Assembly (NCBI RefSeq): GCF_009867135.1
Contig: NZ_CP047226.1
Location: 2,046,001 to 2,110,000 of the forward strand
Length of the DNA stretch: 64,000 nt
Source of the DNA: Moraxella osloensis
Lineage (GTDB): Bacteria; Pseudomonadota; Gammaproteobacteria; Pseudomonadales; Moraxellaceae
Reading direction: 5' to 3'
Each line of letters begins with the position of its first letter. Within the stretch, counting starts at the first letter, position 1. Position numbers and translations under genes: made by a program. Shown here in pieces: positions 28,225 to 36,674 of the stretch. The notes beneath the pieces were generated by a model, which did no database searches, was not told the DNA's origin, and saw nothing but the letters and a program-made list of their open reading frames with translations.

Positions 28225-30810
28225 TTATTTTTCTTTTAATTGATGAAGTTGCTGTTCAAGAAAGCGAATACTGTTATCTAATGCCAAGTCTGTAGCGATA
28301 TGTTCAAAGGTATGGCGAACATCATGGACTTGTTTTTTTGAGGTTGAAGAAAATTTACCAAGGGCTTCTTGTTGGTTTTTCTCATGCCCTATCACGGTGT
28401 TTATCAGATGTATCTGCACTTGCCGTTTTTCTAATTGGGTGCGAACAAAATGCCGAGTCCAGTAAACATCAAGCTCAATAAAATCCTGTAAAAATGCATT
28501 CATATCGCCCCGTTTAATGGCGTGTAATTTATCAAATTTTTCGGAGAGTAAATTGACTAAGGTAATATCGGCATCGTCAAACGTGACTCGATGTAATCTT
28601 GCTGTGATAGCAGGGCTATCAAGGGATTGGGTGCGTAAAATAGCAAGGATTTTTTGGTAAATAATCAAATGCTTAATCAGCGTGTCGCATAAAGGTATCA
28701 AGCGGTGATTTTGCACTTTCTTATTGGGTTTATCTTTTACCATTATCCAGCCGACTGCCAAATCGATATCTCTCACCGCACCCAATGCATTGTTAGGACG
28801 AATGCCTGTCAATACACAAAACACCAGCCAGACATAGCAGCTTAATCGATTAAATAATTGCTCAAAATCACTCGTACTATCTACCCATTTTTGCACCTTT
28901 TCAAGCAATGTCTTTACGCTATCAAGGGTAAGGGCAAATGCTGAACCGACCTTTGCATCGGTTCGCCGATTAGAATAATCAAACACTAAGTGATTCTGTG
29001 TATTTAACTGCTTCAATGCTCTGATATAGTGTTCGACAATTTCGCTGTTAGCATGACTACTATAGTACATAGCAGGTGCGTCAGGGGCAGGCATACGGCA
29101 AACTAGTTCGGCAATATGTCCATGACTACCAGCCAAATACCTTGTCAATAGGGTCGCCAGTGCCATCTCAATGCGGTTAATGGATAAGTACGGCAGTTCG
29201 AGTGATTCCCGTAACACCTTTAAATAGTCAGCAATTTCATTAATTTTGTTTTGGCTAATATCCGCTTCGATATTTGGCAAGTTGTCAGAATTGGCTAAAT
29301 GATGTACCAATGCGACAGGCAATGGCAAACTGACTTTATCGCTATTATTTTCAAAAACTAAATGGGACTGTTCAATTTTTCTGGGCGTAATACCCAGATG
29401 GTAGCTAAGTGTCACTTGGGTTTTCTGGATGGTAAATAATGAACTGGTCGCTATAAATAACGGCTGAATCAACGTTTTAATAGGCATTGCCGTAATAAAA
29501 CTCAGTAATAACAATTTAGCGGCATTTTTATGAGCCACTGATAAATCTCTCGCTTGATTAACTAACGCATCAAAAGCCAGGCGGTTAAACAAGACTTGAT
29601 ATCCCCACTGTGATAAAGCATGTGTGTCCGTATTAAAACGAAAATCTCGCCGAGAAATATACAGTTGCTGTAAGGTCAACTCAACCGATTGCAGTGGCGG
29701 ATTATGAGCAATACTGGCACTAGGACGATCTTGATAAGTTAAAAACTGCTGAGCATTTTCGACAGCTTCTTCAAATGTAATATTGGTTTGGGCATTACTG
29801 TCAATGTTAGGTAGTAAAAATTGTGTCTGTATATCAGGGGTAGTGTTTTCTAAATCTCGGTCAAATGGTGGCTTATCCCAACGATAATCATAGCTCAAAG
29901 GTAGTTGAAAAATAGGTTCTACGACTACTTGAGCAGATTGTGGCGGCGTGCTGTTTCTATCTCTGAGTGCTTGAAATTCTTTGATGGCTTGCTGCTGATT
30001 TTGCTCATGTTGCTCATCATCATGCTCAATTTTAGCTCTCTGCCGTTTACCCTTATAAAAGCTTAATTGAATGGCTTTGGCAATGTAATGCAATTGACGA
30101 GAACGTTTTTCTCCAACTTTAGCATCATTGAGAATTAACATTTGATGAAGATAGTTATCAGCTGTTTGCTTTAGTCGTGAAGTGAATTGCTCAATGGCGG
30201 AGCTTGTATTCTCAAAGTCAATTTTATCCAGAGGTTCGGATTTTAGCACCTGCCAAATCCACTGATAATTTGGTGAGTTGGAGAAAATCGCCAATTTGAT
30301 ACGCAAAATAATGGTTTTATAATAACTCTTCAAACCTACGATTTTGAGCCGAACAGCAATAAGCAAAATCAGTAGCAACCATTGTTTTTTTAGCTGATTT
30401 TTTTTGGTTGTTTCTCCTAATCCCAAATAGTGCAGCAAAACTATCAGTTGTAATAAAGGCGGATAAGCATCTAATTGTTTCTTTTGAAAGCCTTCAAAGG
30501 TTGACTGAAACACAGGCAACTCTGATAGTAATGGCTCATCAATAAGCTTTGATAGATCAATGTGTTCAATGGTGACATAGTTGTTTAGCTCAATAACCAA
30601 TTTAACCAAACTAGACTGCAAATTAGCAAGGATATCGTCATCTGGAAAATGATTACTTTTATTAATTGATTTTTCTTCGCTAAACAGCATTTCAATTGCT
30701 GTGATGATTTGGTCAGCCTTGATAGCTATCAAACCGTCTTGGTTTTCGATAGCATTGTTGGGGTTAGCTCCGATGCCAATTGAGGTTGTGATATCATCAT
30801 TATTTGGCAT
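28225..30810 (-). CDS. Tyrosine-recombinase-like protein (861 aa) lacking the usual tyrosine
   Basis: Recombinase motifs near the C-terminus: TGIRPNNALGAV (catalytic Arg), YWTRHFVRTQL (His and Arg), then VIGHEKNQQEALGKFSS. Where active enzymes have the nucleophile Tyr after GH, this protein has Phe/Ser, so it may be an accessory, catalytically dead partner. The N-terminal two thirds match nothing I recognise. I take the ATG at 30810 (MPNNDDITTS) because AAGGA precedes it and it overlaps the stop of the upstream gene by 11 bases; an ATG 33 bases earlier is possible. Confidence 0.7.
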   Translation of the reverse strand: MPNNDDITTSIGIGANPNNAIENQDGLIAIKADQIITAIEMLFSEEKSINKSNHFPDDDILANLQSSLVKLVIELNNYVTIEHIDLSKLIDEPLLSELPVFQSTFEGFQKKQLDAYPPLLQLIVLLHYLGLGETTKKNQLKKQWLLLILLIAVRLKIVGLKSYYKTIILRIKLAIFSNSPNYQWIWQVLKSEPLDKIDFENTSSAIEQFTSRLKQTADNYLHQMLILNDAKVGEKRSRQLHYIAKAIQLSFYKGKRQRAKIEHDDEQHEQNQQQAIKEFQALRDRNSTPPQSAQVVVEPIFQLPLSYDYRWDKPPFDRDLENTTPDIQTQFLLPNIDSNAQTNITFEEAVENAQQFLTYQDRPSASIAHNPPLQSVELTLQQLYISRRDFRFNTDTHALSQWGYQVLFNRLAFDALVNQARDLSVAHKNAAKLLLLSFITAMPIKTLIQPLFIATSSLFTIQKTQVTLSYHLGITPRKIEQSHLVFENNSDKVSLPLPVALVHHLANSDNLPNIEADISQNKINEIADYLKVLRESLELPYLSINRIEMALATLLTRYLAGSHGHIAELVCRMPAPDAPAMYYSSHANSEIVEHYIRALKQLNTQNHLVFDYSNRRTDAKVGSAFALTLDSVKTLLEKVQKWVDSTSDFEQLFNRLSCYVWLVFCVLTGIRPNNALGAVRDIDLAVGWIMVKDKPNKKVQNHRLIPLCDTLIKHLIIYQKILAILRTQSLDSPAITARLHRVTFDDADITLVNLLSEKFDKLHAIKRGDMNAFLQDFIELDVYWTRHFVRTQLEKRQVQIHLINTVIGHEKNQQEALGKFSSTSKKQVHDVRHTFEHIATDLALDNSIRFLEQQLHQLKEK

Positions 30811-31333
30811 CACTTTTTTCCTTGCCGTTATAAGCGGTGGCAATTGACATACCTAACAGCGGATAAAATTTGTTTTGGGTAAGCTTAGGATGACCAACAA
30901 TTGATTGCCACTGTTCTTTGGTTAATAGAGATGCAATCTGCCGTCTAAGTCGTTCAAGTTCATCATCAACATTGAGCAATTTTTTCTGCCGAGCGATAAG
31001 TTCGATGGTTTCAAAAAGGATCATCCCTGCATCTAGCTGCTCATCATCAAAAGTTAAAACAGTTAATGGACGAACCAACTGCGAGCTAGCAAAGTAATTG
31101 TTCAAAATAGCGAATAAGACAGGAAGGTTATTTAAAAAAGTGTTTTGATTAGCCGATTTTTGCAGGAATATTGGCTTCTGGATGGCTCGATTGATTTCCA
31201 ACCCCAGTTGCAAGTCATCCATTTTTTGAAAAATTTGGCATTGAATGTCATACCATTCTTTTAGTTCTTCGGCGTGATTTGACGGGAATTTTTGAAAATA
31301 AATCAGTGTTGGATTGGATAGTTTAATACTCAT
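30800..31333 (-). CDS. Small first gene of the recombinase trio (177 aa)
   Basis: 177 residues, mostly helical by composition, no known motif (NPTLIYFQKFPSNHAEELKE, LERLRRQIASLLTKEQWQSI). Translationally coupled to the 861-aa gene. Probably a structural or regulatory subunit of the recombination complex; function inferred from the operon only. Confidence 0.6.
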   Translation of the reverse strand: MSIKLSNPTLIYFQKFPSNHAEELKEWYDIQCQIFQKMDDLQLGLEINRAIQKPIFLQKSANQNTFLNNLPVLFAILNNYFASSQLVRPLTVLTFDDEQLDAGMILFETIELIARQKKLLNVDDELERLRRQIASLLTKEQWQSIVGHPKLTQNKFYPLLGMSIATAYNGKEKSDAK

Positions 31334-31548
31334 GACTTTGCTAGATTTAAAAGTTTTAAAGGAATTTTTTAGCTAATTCTAACAAAGTGTAAGATTTTGA
31401 GAATAAGTGGGTGTATTGTCTGCGACATCTTATGTCGTTTTGTTTTGCGCTATTTGATTGATAAGCTATAATGATTTTTTGAAAAATTAAACTTCATTTG
31501 GAGCACTTGAAAAAGTTGAAACAATAACTTAATTTTTAAACAAACAAA

Positions 31549-31577
31549 AAAATACCGCCTAATTAGGCGATATTTTT
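31549..31577 (-). terminator. Palindromic terminator
   Basis: CGCCTAATTAGGCG is a perfect palindrome flanked by A and T runs, so it can end transcription both ways. It follows the 31589-33448 genes. The 31334-31548 stretch upstream of the trio operon is AT-rich, must hold its promoter, and shows no gene. Confidence 0.65.
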
Positions 31578-31588
31578 GTAGAGCATAT

Positions 31589-31963
31589 TTAAAATGGACA
31601 ATCATCATCTTCTATATTTACTAAAAAACTGTGTAAATTGATCACACCCCTTTGCTTAAATATTTTGCAGTCGTCACACTGCCAGCTCATAAAATCATTT
31701 GGATTAGGTAGTTTACATGGATTATTTAACTCATACATTTTCCCGCATGTGTCACAACGGATATAAGAATCGAAAGCTTTTACCATCGATAGTCTCGTGA
31801 TAAGCTCTTCAGAAGTGACATCATAATGATGGCATATATGTTTAATATGCCATTCAAGCGAAAATGGATGTTGGCTTGGATAATTAAAAGGTTGCCAATA
31901 ATCCTGGCACATTTTTAATGAATAGCCATTTAGCATATTATTTGTCAGTAATCGTACACGCAT
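31589..31963 (-). CDS. Hypothetical protein with zinc-ribbon cysteines
   Basis: 124 residues. Two CxxC pairs (CDTCGKMYEL and CDDCKIFK) about 30 residues apart could bind zinc. A region before them (HHYDVTSEELITRLSMVKAFDSY) is helical. It overlaps nothing but is separated by one base from the next gene, so it is co-transcribed with the integrase. No family recognised. Confidence 0.6.
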   Translation of the reverse strand: MRVRLLTNNMLNGYSLKMCQDYWQPFNYPSQHPFSLEWHIKHICHHYDVTSEELITRLSMVKAFDSYIRCDTCGKMYELNNPCKLPNPNDFMSWQCDDCKIFKQRGVINLHSFLVNIEDDDCPF

Positions 31964-31964
31964 T

Positions 31965-32267
31965 TTAATGAACCTCTTCTATAAACTCTGAAAAATTGGC
32001 GTAAAATAGTCGACGAAGCTGACGATATCTTTCAAAATCCGTTTCATCACTATCAATTAATGGCAACTGTTGCTGTACCCAAACCATTAGCGCTTTATGT
32101 GATTTGTATTTTTGTTCATTGAGCCATTCAGACAGCTTATCGTCATTAGCAATACCATACTCAGTAATCAACTTTCTTGCCAAATCACAGGCAGTTTGGC
32201 TGACAAAATTCAAATTATTATGCAGTTTAATGGTTTGACGCAATTTTTCATAATCAATAACCAACAC
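31965..32267 (-). CDS. Hypothetical protein (100 aa) downstream of integrase
   Basis: Helical acidic protein (LNFVSQTACDLARKLITEYG, FERYRQLRRLFYANFSEF), 2 bases from the integrase stop. Part of the same minus-strand operon. No family recognised. Confidence 0.55.
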   Translation of the reverse strand: MLVIDYEKLRQTIKLHNNLNFVSQTACDLARKLITEYGIANDDKLSEWLNEQKYKSHKALMVWVQQQLPLIDSDETDFERYRQLRRLFYANFSEFIEEVH

Positions 32268-32269
32268 GA

Positions 32270-33448
32270 CTATTCTCCTTTCTCTTTATTTTGACTACTT
32301 GCGATTAAAGCTTCAAAGGCACTGCCATCACGGCGTGTCATATTCGGTACATAGCGGCTATAAACCTTAAACAACATGGTAGTATTGGCGTGACCCATCT
32401 GCCTTGCGATCCATTCAGGTGCCTCCCCTGCGGCTAGCCAAAGTGTGGCTGCCGTATGGCGGGTTTGGTAGGCATTACGGGCTTTTAACCCTAACAGTCG
32501 AAGCGTGGGATGCCACACTTTACGATTGACATTGTGATAATCGAGTGGCTCTCCTTCTCGATTGCAAAACACGAATTTTGAGCGACCATGGGTGACTTTG
32601 TACTGCGCTTGTAGCGCTTCATAAACCCACGGTGACATGGCGATATCGCGATTGGATTCTTGGGTTTTGGGCTTACCCATTACGCCTTTGACAAAGGCTT
32701 GACGGATGCGAATCTCACGACGGTCAAAATCCACATGCTCCCACGTTAGTCCATCAATTTCGCTGGTTCGCAAGCCGGTGAAAAACCTTACGGTGTAATA
32801 GTTTTTATAGTCTTTACGCACGCCATTGATAAATTTCCAAACCTCATCAATGGTGAATGGCTCAATATCAGGCTTATCAAGTTTTAAAACCTTGATATCC
32901 TCATAAGGATTTTCAAATTTATAGCGTTTTGCCGCTTCTTGCAGTATCATACGCAAAGTGGTCATTATCGAATTAATTCTGGCTGCTGACAGATGCTTGT
33001 TAGCTGTTCCGTAGGTCACTTTGGCGAGGGATGTACGGAAGGCTAACACATCTGCCCTTGTGATAGCTATAACACTGCGTTTGCCAAAATGTGGCACCAG
33101 ATACTTATCCAAAATATCTTTGATTTTGCCGATGTAGCTTGCTCGCCATTCAATTTGCTTTTCTTCAAACCAAGTTTCAGCAAAGTCTTTAAATACGGGT
33201 GTGTCAGATTGAAAACTTTGCACACGCTCTTTGACTGCCATCAGTTCAATGCCTTTCTCACTTTTTGGGAAGTATTTGAGATAATCAAATAGTCCGAGAG
33301 TGATTTCTGCTTCCATTTTTTGGATGATTTTTTCCAGTTTTTTTCGATTTTCGGGCGTGTCGATTAGGTTGGTTGTTTCTCGACAGCGTTTATTCAAAAA
33401 GCGAAAATCAACAACAAGTTTATCGTAGCGCTTTCTAATTGAAGCCAT
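32270..33448 (-). CDS. Phage-type tyrosine integrase
   Basis: 392 residues: N-terminal arm-binding domain (MASIRKRYDKLVVDFRF, DUF3596-like), SAM-like core-binding domain (about residues 85-185), catalytic domain with Arg in FFTGLRTSEIDGL, YQTRHTAATLWLA, GHANTTMLFKVYSRY (nucleophile Tyr at the end). All catalytic positions are present. With the excisionase gene 15 bases upstream it forms an integration/excision module. The start ATG fits the arm-domain beginning MASIRKR. Confidence 0.92.
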   Translation of the reverse strand: MASIRKRYDKLVVDFRFLNKRCRETTNLIDTPENRKKLEKIIQKMEAEITLGLFDYLKYFPKSEKGIELMAVKERVQSFQSDTPVFKDFAETWFEEKQIEWRASYIGKIKDILDKYLVPHFGKRSVIAITRADVLAFRTSLAKVTYGTANKHLSAARINSIMTTLRMILQEAAKRYKFENPYEDIKVLKLDKPDIEPFTIDEVWKFINGVRKDYKNYYTVRFFTGLRTSEIDGLTWEHVDFDRREIRIRQAFVKGVMGKPKTQESNRDIAMSPWVYEALQAQYKVTHGRSKFVFCNREGEPLDYHNVNRKVWHPTLRLLGLKARNAYQTRHTAATLWLAAGEAPEWIARQMGHANTTMLFKVYSRYVPNMTRRDGSAFEALIASSQNKEKGE

Positions 33449-33463
33449 GTATTTTCTCCAGTT

Positions 33464-33679
33464 TTATTGTAAAGCCATTGCATTAATGGTACCCAACAAG
33501 GTATTACGCATATCTTTTTCAATTTGTTCCCATATATATAAGATTTTACGACCACCAAATGGACGAATATAATGCACTCCTTCGATGAGCACATTATCCT
33601 TAAGGGTCACACGAATTGTGCGTGGCGTGTACTTAATGCGTTCAGAAAGCTCTTCTGTTGTCAGATATGTTTGTGTCAT
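33464..33679 (-). CDS. Excisionase-like DNA-binding protein
   Basis: 71 residues with a MerR/AlpA-type winged HTH (YLTTEELSERIKYTPRTIRVTL, then GVHYIRPFGGRKILYIWEQI). Directly upstream of the integrase; such proteins direct excision and often repress int. Confidence 0.8.
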   Translation of the reverse strand: MTQTYLTTEELSERIKYTPRTIRVTLKDNVLIEGVHYIRPFGGRKILYIWEQIEKDMRNTLLGTINAMALQ

Positions 33680-33711
33680 AATAACCTCTTAAGAAATGAA
33701 ATTTATTATAT

Positions 33712-33755
33712 ATCGAACAACAAAATTGTTTTATGAAACTATTTTGTTGTTCGAT
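33712..33755. promoter_or_regulatory. Perfect 15-bp inverted repeat between divergent xis and HTH genes
   Basis: ATCGAACAACAAAAT at 33712-33726 is exactly mirrored by ATTTTGTTGTTCGAT at 33741-33755. It lies between the divergent excisionase and regulator genes, a typical place for an operator bound by the regulator, though a recombination or partition site is possible. Confidence 0.6.
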
Positions 33756-33820
33756 AGAAGTACTTTAATGCAAAATGTAGGTCAATACAAGTACTTTTTA
33801 CATCAATTAAGGTTTTTTAT

Positions 33821-34036
33821 ATGATAAAAAGTAATTTACCGGTACTTTTGGCAGAAAGACGTTTGAAAGTAGCTGATTTAATTCGAATGACAGACATCAG
33901 TAAATCAACGATGCACAAGATTTATAACGATCAAACCACACGAATTGATTTTGAAACGATTGATAAAATCTGCGAAGCACTTGATGTGCAGGTGGGAGAT
34001 TTGTTCCAATATGAACCTAATAAAACAGGTAGTTAA
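33821..34036 (+). CDS. Cro/CI-type HTH regulator (YozG-like)
   Basis: 71 residues, almost entirely an XRE helix-turn-helix (LIRMTDISKSTMHKIYND, then IDKICEALDVQVGDLFQYE). Divergent from the int/xis operon with an inverted repeat in between, so probably the element's lysogeny-like repressor. Confidence 0.82.
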   Translation: MIKSNLPVLLAERRLKVADLIRMTDISKSTMHKIYNDQTTRIDFETIDKICEALDVQVGDLFQYEPNKTGS

Positions 34037-34134
34037 ATTGTTGGATAAGTCAGATAGTGAATTTATTTTTAGTAATTTATGAATAGGCTATTATTTTTTT
34101 GGTAGTTACTAATGAGGCTGATAGATTTAGAGCG

Positions 34135-35163
34135 TCAAAACTTAAAGCCACATTTTTTTAGGAAAGGTAAGTAATCAGCGATTTTTTTAGCATCTTTTTG
34201 TAGTTCATTAGATAAGCGATTGATAAACTCATTCATAGATTCACCTGAACGAGCAAATTTACCCCCAAAGTTATTGTCATTGGCTAGTAATTTAGCAAAT
34301 TTATTAGCTTGAATCGGTGTAAGCGTTTTAATTTGCTGAATTGAAGCTGTTGCACCACTATTCGCTGATTCAAATTTTGATTTGACAGACTTAATAGCGA
34401 TTTCAAAGTGGCTAATACTCCGTCCCGTTTTTGTGGTTCTAAGTGTTAATTTGAACTCGCCTTGTTTATTGATTTGTTCAATAGCAGGTTCAAGTACACG
34501 GCGCTTAAATTCTGAAATTTGTGGGTATTTGTCTGCGACACCGAAAAATTCTTTCCATTCAAACACGCTCATGGCAGGGACTTTTCTGATATCTTGCCAT
34601 TTTTTCACTAATTCATATAAACGTTTACTGCTACAGCCTGTAAATTCAATGGTTTTAACATAATCATATTTTGTGTAAGCCTCATTGGTTCTTTCAATCA
34701 AAAATGCTAATGGGTCAGAAAAGTGCAGAATAATATAGCCAAGTTGGTCTTGATAAGAAATTCCCTGTAGCCAATTGTATTCGGCTCGTAACGTCGTAAA
34801 ATGAGAATGATTTGGCTTGATGACAGTTAGCCTATCTTCTTCTTTTTCAGTGTGACGAGTTAAGTCAAGATATAGGGTAAATTTAAGTTTCTTATTGCCT
34901 AAGGTATTCGCAGCTTCTTTGAGAGTTTGGTACGCATAGTTATCACTCACATTATTAGCCGCCGCAAACTCTTTAGCACTAATCATCACCTGTTTACCAC
35001 CTGTTTTTTCTTTGTGCAGTTTATTGACTGCAAGCGTCATCAAATCATGTTCGGCAAAAGTCAAATCATAACCCGCTTCAATTAAAGTATTGGATTTGGT
35101 TATCATAATTTGGCTATTACCTCTGCCATAAAAGTTTAGCTCAGACACGTTTTTACTCAACAC
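34135..35163 (-). CDS. repB: Rep_3-family plasmid replication initiator
   Basis: 342 residues from a GTG at 35163; a second start (MITKSNTLIEAG, 35106) fits family alignments better. Typical Rep_3 features: KSNTLIEAGYDLTFAEHDLM at the first winged-helix domain, then YVKTIEFTGCSSKRLYELVKKW and WKEFFGVADKYPQISEFKRRVLEPAIEQIN at the second. Binds iterons and opens the origin; the iterons lie just upstream of its promoter. It means this part was, or is, an autonomous replicon. Confidence 0.9.
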   Translation of the reverse strand: MLSKNVSELNFYGRGNSQIMITKSNTLIEAGYDLTFAEHDLMTLAVNKLHKEKTGGKQVMISAKEFAAANNVSDNYAYQTLKEAANTLGNKKLKFTLYLDLTRHTEKEEDRLTVIKPNHSHFTTLRAEYNWLQGISYQDQLGYIILHFSDPLAFLIERTNEAYTKYDYVKTIEFTGCSSKRLYELVKKWQDIRKVPAMSVFEWKEFFGVADKYPQISEFKRRVLEPAIEQINKQGEFKLTLRTTKTGRSISHFEIAIKSVKSKFESANSGATASIQQIKTLTPIQANKFAKLLANDNNFGGKFARSGESMNEFINRLSNELQKDAKKIADYLPFLKKCGFKF

Positions 35164-35283
35164 AATAAAATTGGTTAAATTATAAAAACGCTAAAAATTT
35201 CGCTCAAAATATAATGTACCTTAATATACATGACTTACAGAAGCATAACAAAAATCCATGATGGTTGAAAATTTTGTCTTAAC

Positions 35284-35388
35284 CAAGAATTTGTACATTA
35301 AAGGTAAGAATCTGTACAGGTAAGGGTAAGAATCTGTACAACTCATTCCAATAATTTGTACAGATTAAGGTAGCAATCTGTACACATT
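35284..35388. repeat. Five iterons (plasmid origin)
   Basis: Direct repeats of GGTAAGAATCTGTACA type with TGTACA cores at 35292, 35313, 35335, 35357 and 35379, i.e. 21-22 bp apart (two helical turns). Their place upstream of a Rep_3 gene is that of a theta-type plasmid origin. Confidence 0.88.
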
Positions 35389-35655
35389 TAAACGCTGAAA
35401 TGCAGTGATATGGCGATATAGTGAATTATCTATAACTCTTATAATATTGATAACTCTTAAATCAAGATTTTTTTGATAATTAAAATCCATAACAACCAAA
35501 TTTTAACAATTAACTAGATAAATACCCTACTACTACAAGTTATGAGATTAAATTTTTCTAAACGTCACTAGTTGTCGTTTTACTATAGATACCCTATTGC
35601 ATTCATGAACATGGTTTGACAGACTAAAGAAAAATCAACTTATGTCATCTCTATC
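35389..35655 (+). other. AT-rich spacer: origin unwinding region and cas operon promoter
   Basis: About 270 bases with no gene. Very AT-rich parts (35400-35520) suit an origin unwinding element; the last 100 bases must hold the promoter of the cas operon (a TTTACTATAGAT stretch near 35578-35590 could supply a -10 box). Confidence 0.4.
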
Positions 35656-36630
35656 ATGTCAAACGCCAATCCCTATACCGACAATAGCTTTACGTCTTCT
35701 GACTTAAAGACCATCCTGCACTCCAAACGTGCCAATATTTACTACCTACAATACTGCCGCGTCATGCAAAAAGACGGGCGTGTGTTGTATCTTACTGAAG
35801 CCGAAAAAGAGAATCTTTATTACAACATCCCGATTGCCAACACCACTTGTATATTATTGGGCACAGGGACATCAATTACCCAAGCTGCCATGCGGATGCT
35901 GTCGCAAGCGGGGGTATTGGTCGGGTTTTGCGGCGGCGGTGGTACGCCTTTGTTTATGGGAACCGAAATCGAATGGATGACGCCGCAGTCAGAATATCGC
36001 CCGACTGAATATGTACAAGGCTGGCTATCGTGGTGGTGGGAGGATGGCAAACGCTTGCAAGCCGCCAAACACATTCAATTTGCGCGATTGGCATTTTTGC
36101 AAAACATTTGGAGTCGCGATCAAGATTTTCGGCAAATGGGTTTTGACAGTAGAAGTGACGCTGTGACGAACTTAATTGAACGCTATCGCGCTGATATTCC
36201 TAAGCAAACTGAAGTTATGCACTTATTACAGCTTGAAGCCCGTATGACTAAAGAATTGTATAAGTTAGCGTCAATTCATACCGATCATGCAGGCTTTAGC
36301 CGTGAGCATGACGGGATGGATAAAGCCAATGGTTTCTTGAATCACGGCAATTATTTAGCCTACGGACTCGGGGCAACCACTGCTTGGGTGCTTGGCATTC
36401 CGCATGGTTTTGCGGTCATGCACGGTAAGACACGGCGCGGGGCATTGGTGTTTGATATTGCCGATATTGTCAAAGATGCAATTGTGCTACCGCTTGCCTT
36501 TATTTGTGCTAAAGAAAATACCAGTGAGCAGGAATTCCGCCAAGAATGTCTGAATTATTTTACCACTTATAAAGCGTTGGATGTGATGTTCGATACGGTG
36601 AAAGATTTGGCATTAAAAAAGGACTTTTAA
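35656..36630 (+). CDS. cas1: Cas1, type I-F
   Basis: Spacer-integration nuclease, 324 residues. Metal-binding residues of the Cas1 family are visible: Glu in LEARMTK (about 194), His in FAVMHGKTRRG (about 256), Asp in ALVFDIADIVKD (about 267-270). N-terminal beta region includes TTCILLGTGTSITQAAM. First gene of the operon, 44 bases before cas2-3. Works with the Cas2 part of the next protein. Confidence 0.96.
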   Translation: MSNANPYTDNSFTSSDLKTILHSKRANIYYLQYCRVMQKDGRVLYLTEAEKENLYYNIPIANTTCILLGTGTSITQAAMRMLSQAGVLVGFCGGGGTPLFMGTEIEWMTPQSEYRPTEYVQGWLSWWWEDGKRLQAAKHIQFARLAFLQNIWSRDQDFRQMGFDSRSDAVTNLIERYRADIPKQTEVMHLLQLEARMTKELYKLASIHTDHAGFSREHDGMDKANGFLNHGNYLAYGLGATTAWVLGIPHGFAVMHGKTRRGALVFDIADIVKDAIVLPLAFICAKENTSEQEFRQECLNYFTTYKALDVMFDTVKDLALKKDF

Positions 36631-36674
36631 AAATTATAAACTTATGAAAATCAATGGATTGGAAAAATTAATTT

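Noticed and set aside
31589..32267. The two small genes beside the integrase as anti-CRISPR candidates
   Set aside because: They are co-oriented with int and show only zinc-ribbon cysteines or nothing; no Aca-type regulator is adjacent and no sequence link to known Acr proteins can be claimed.
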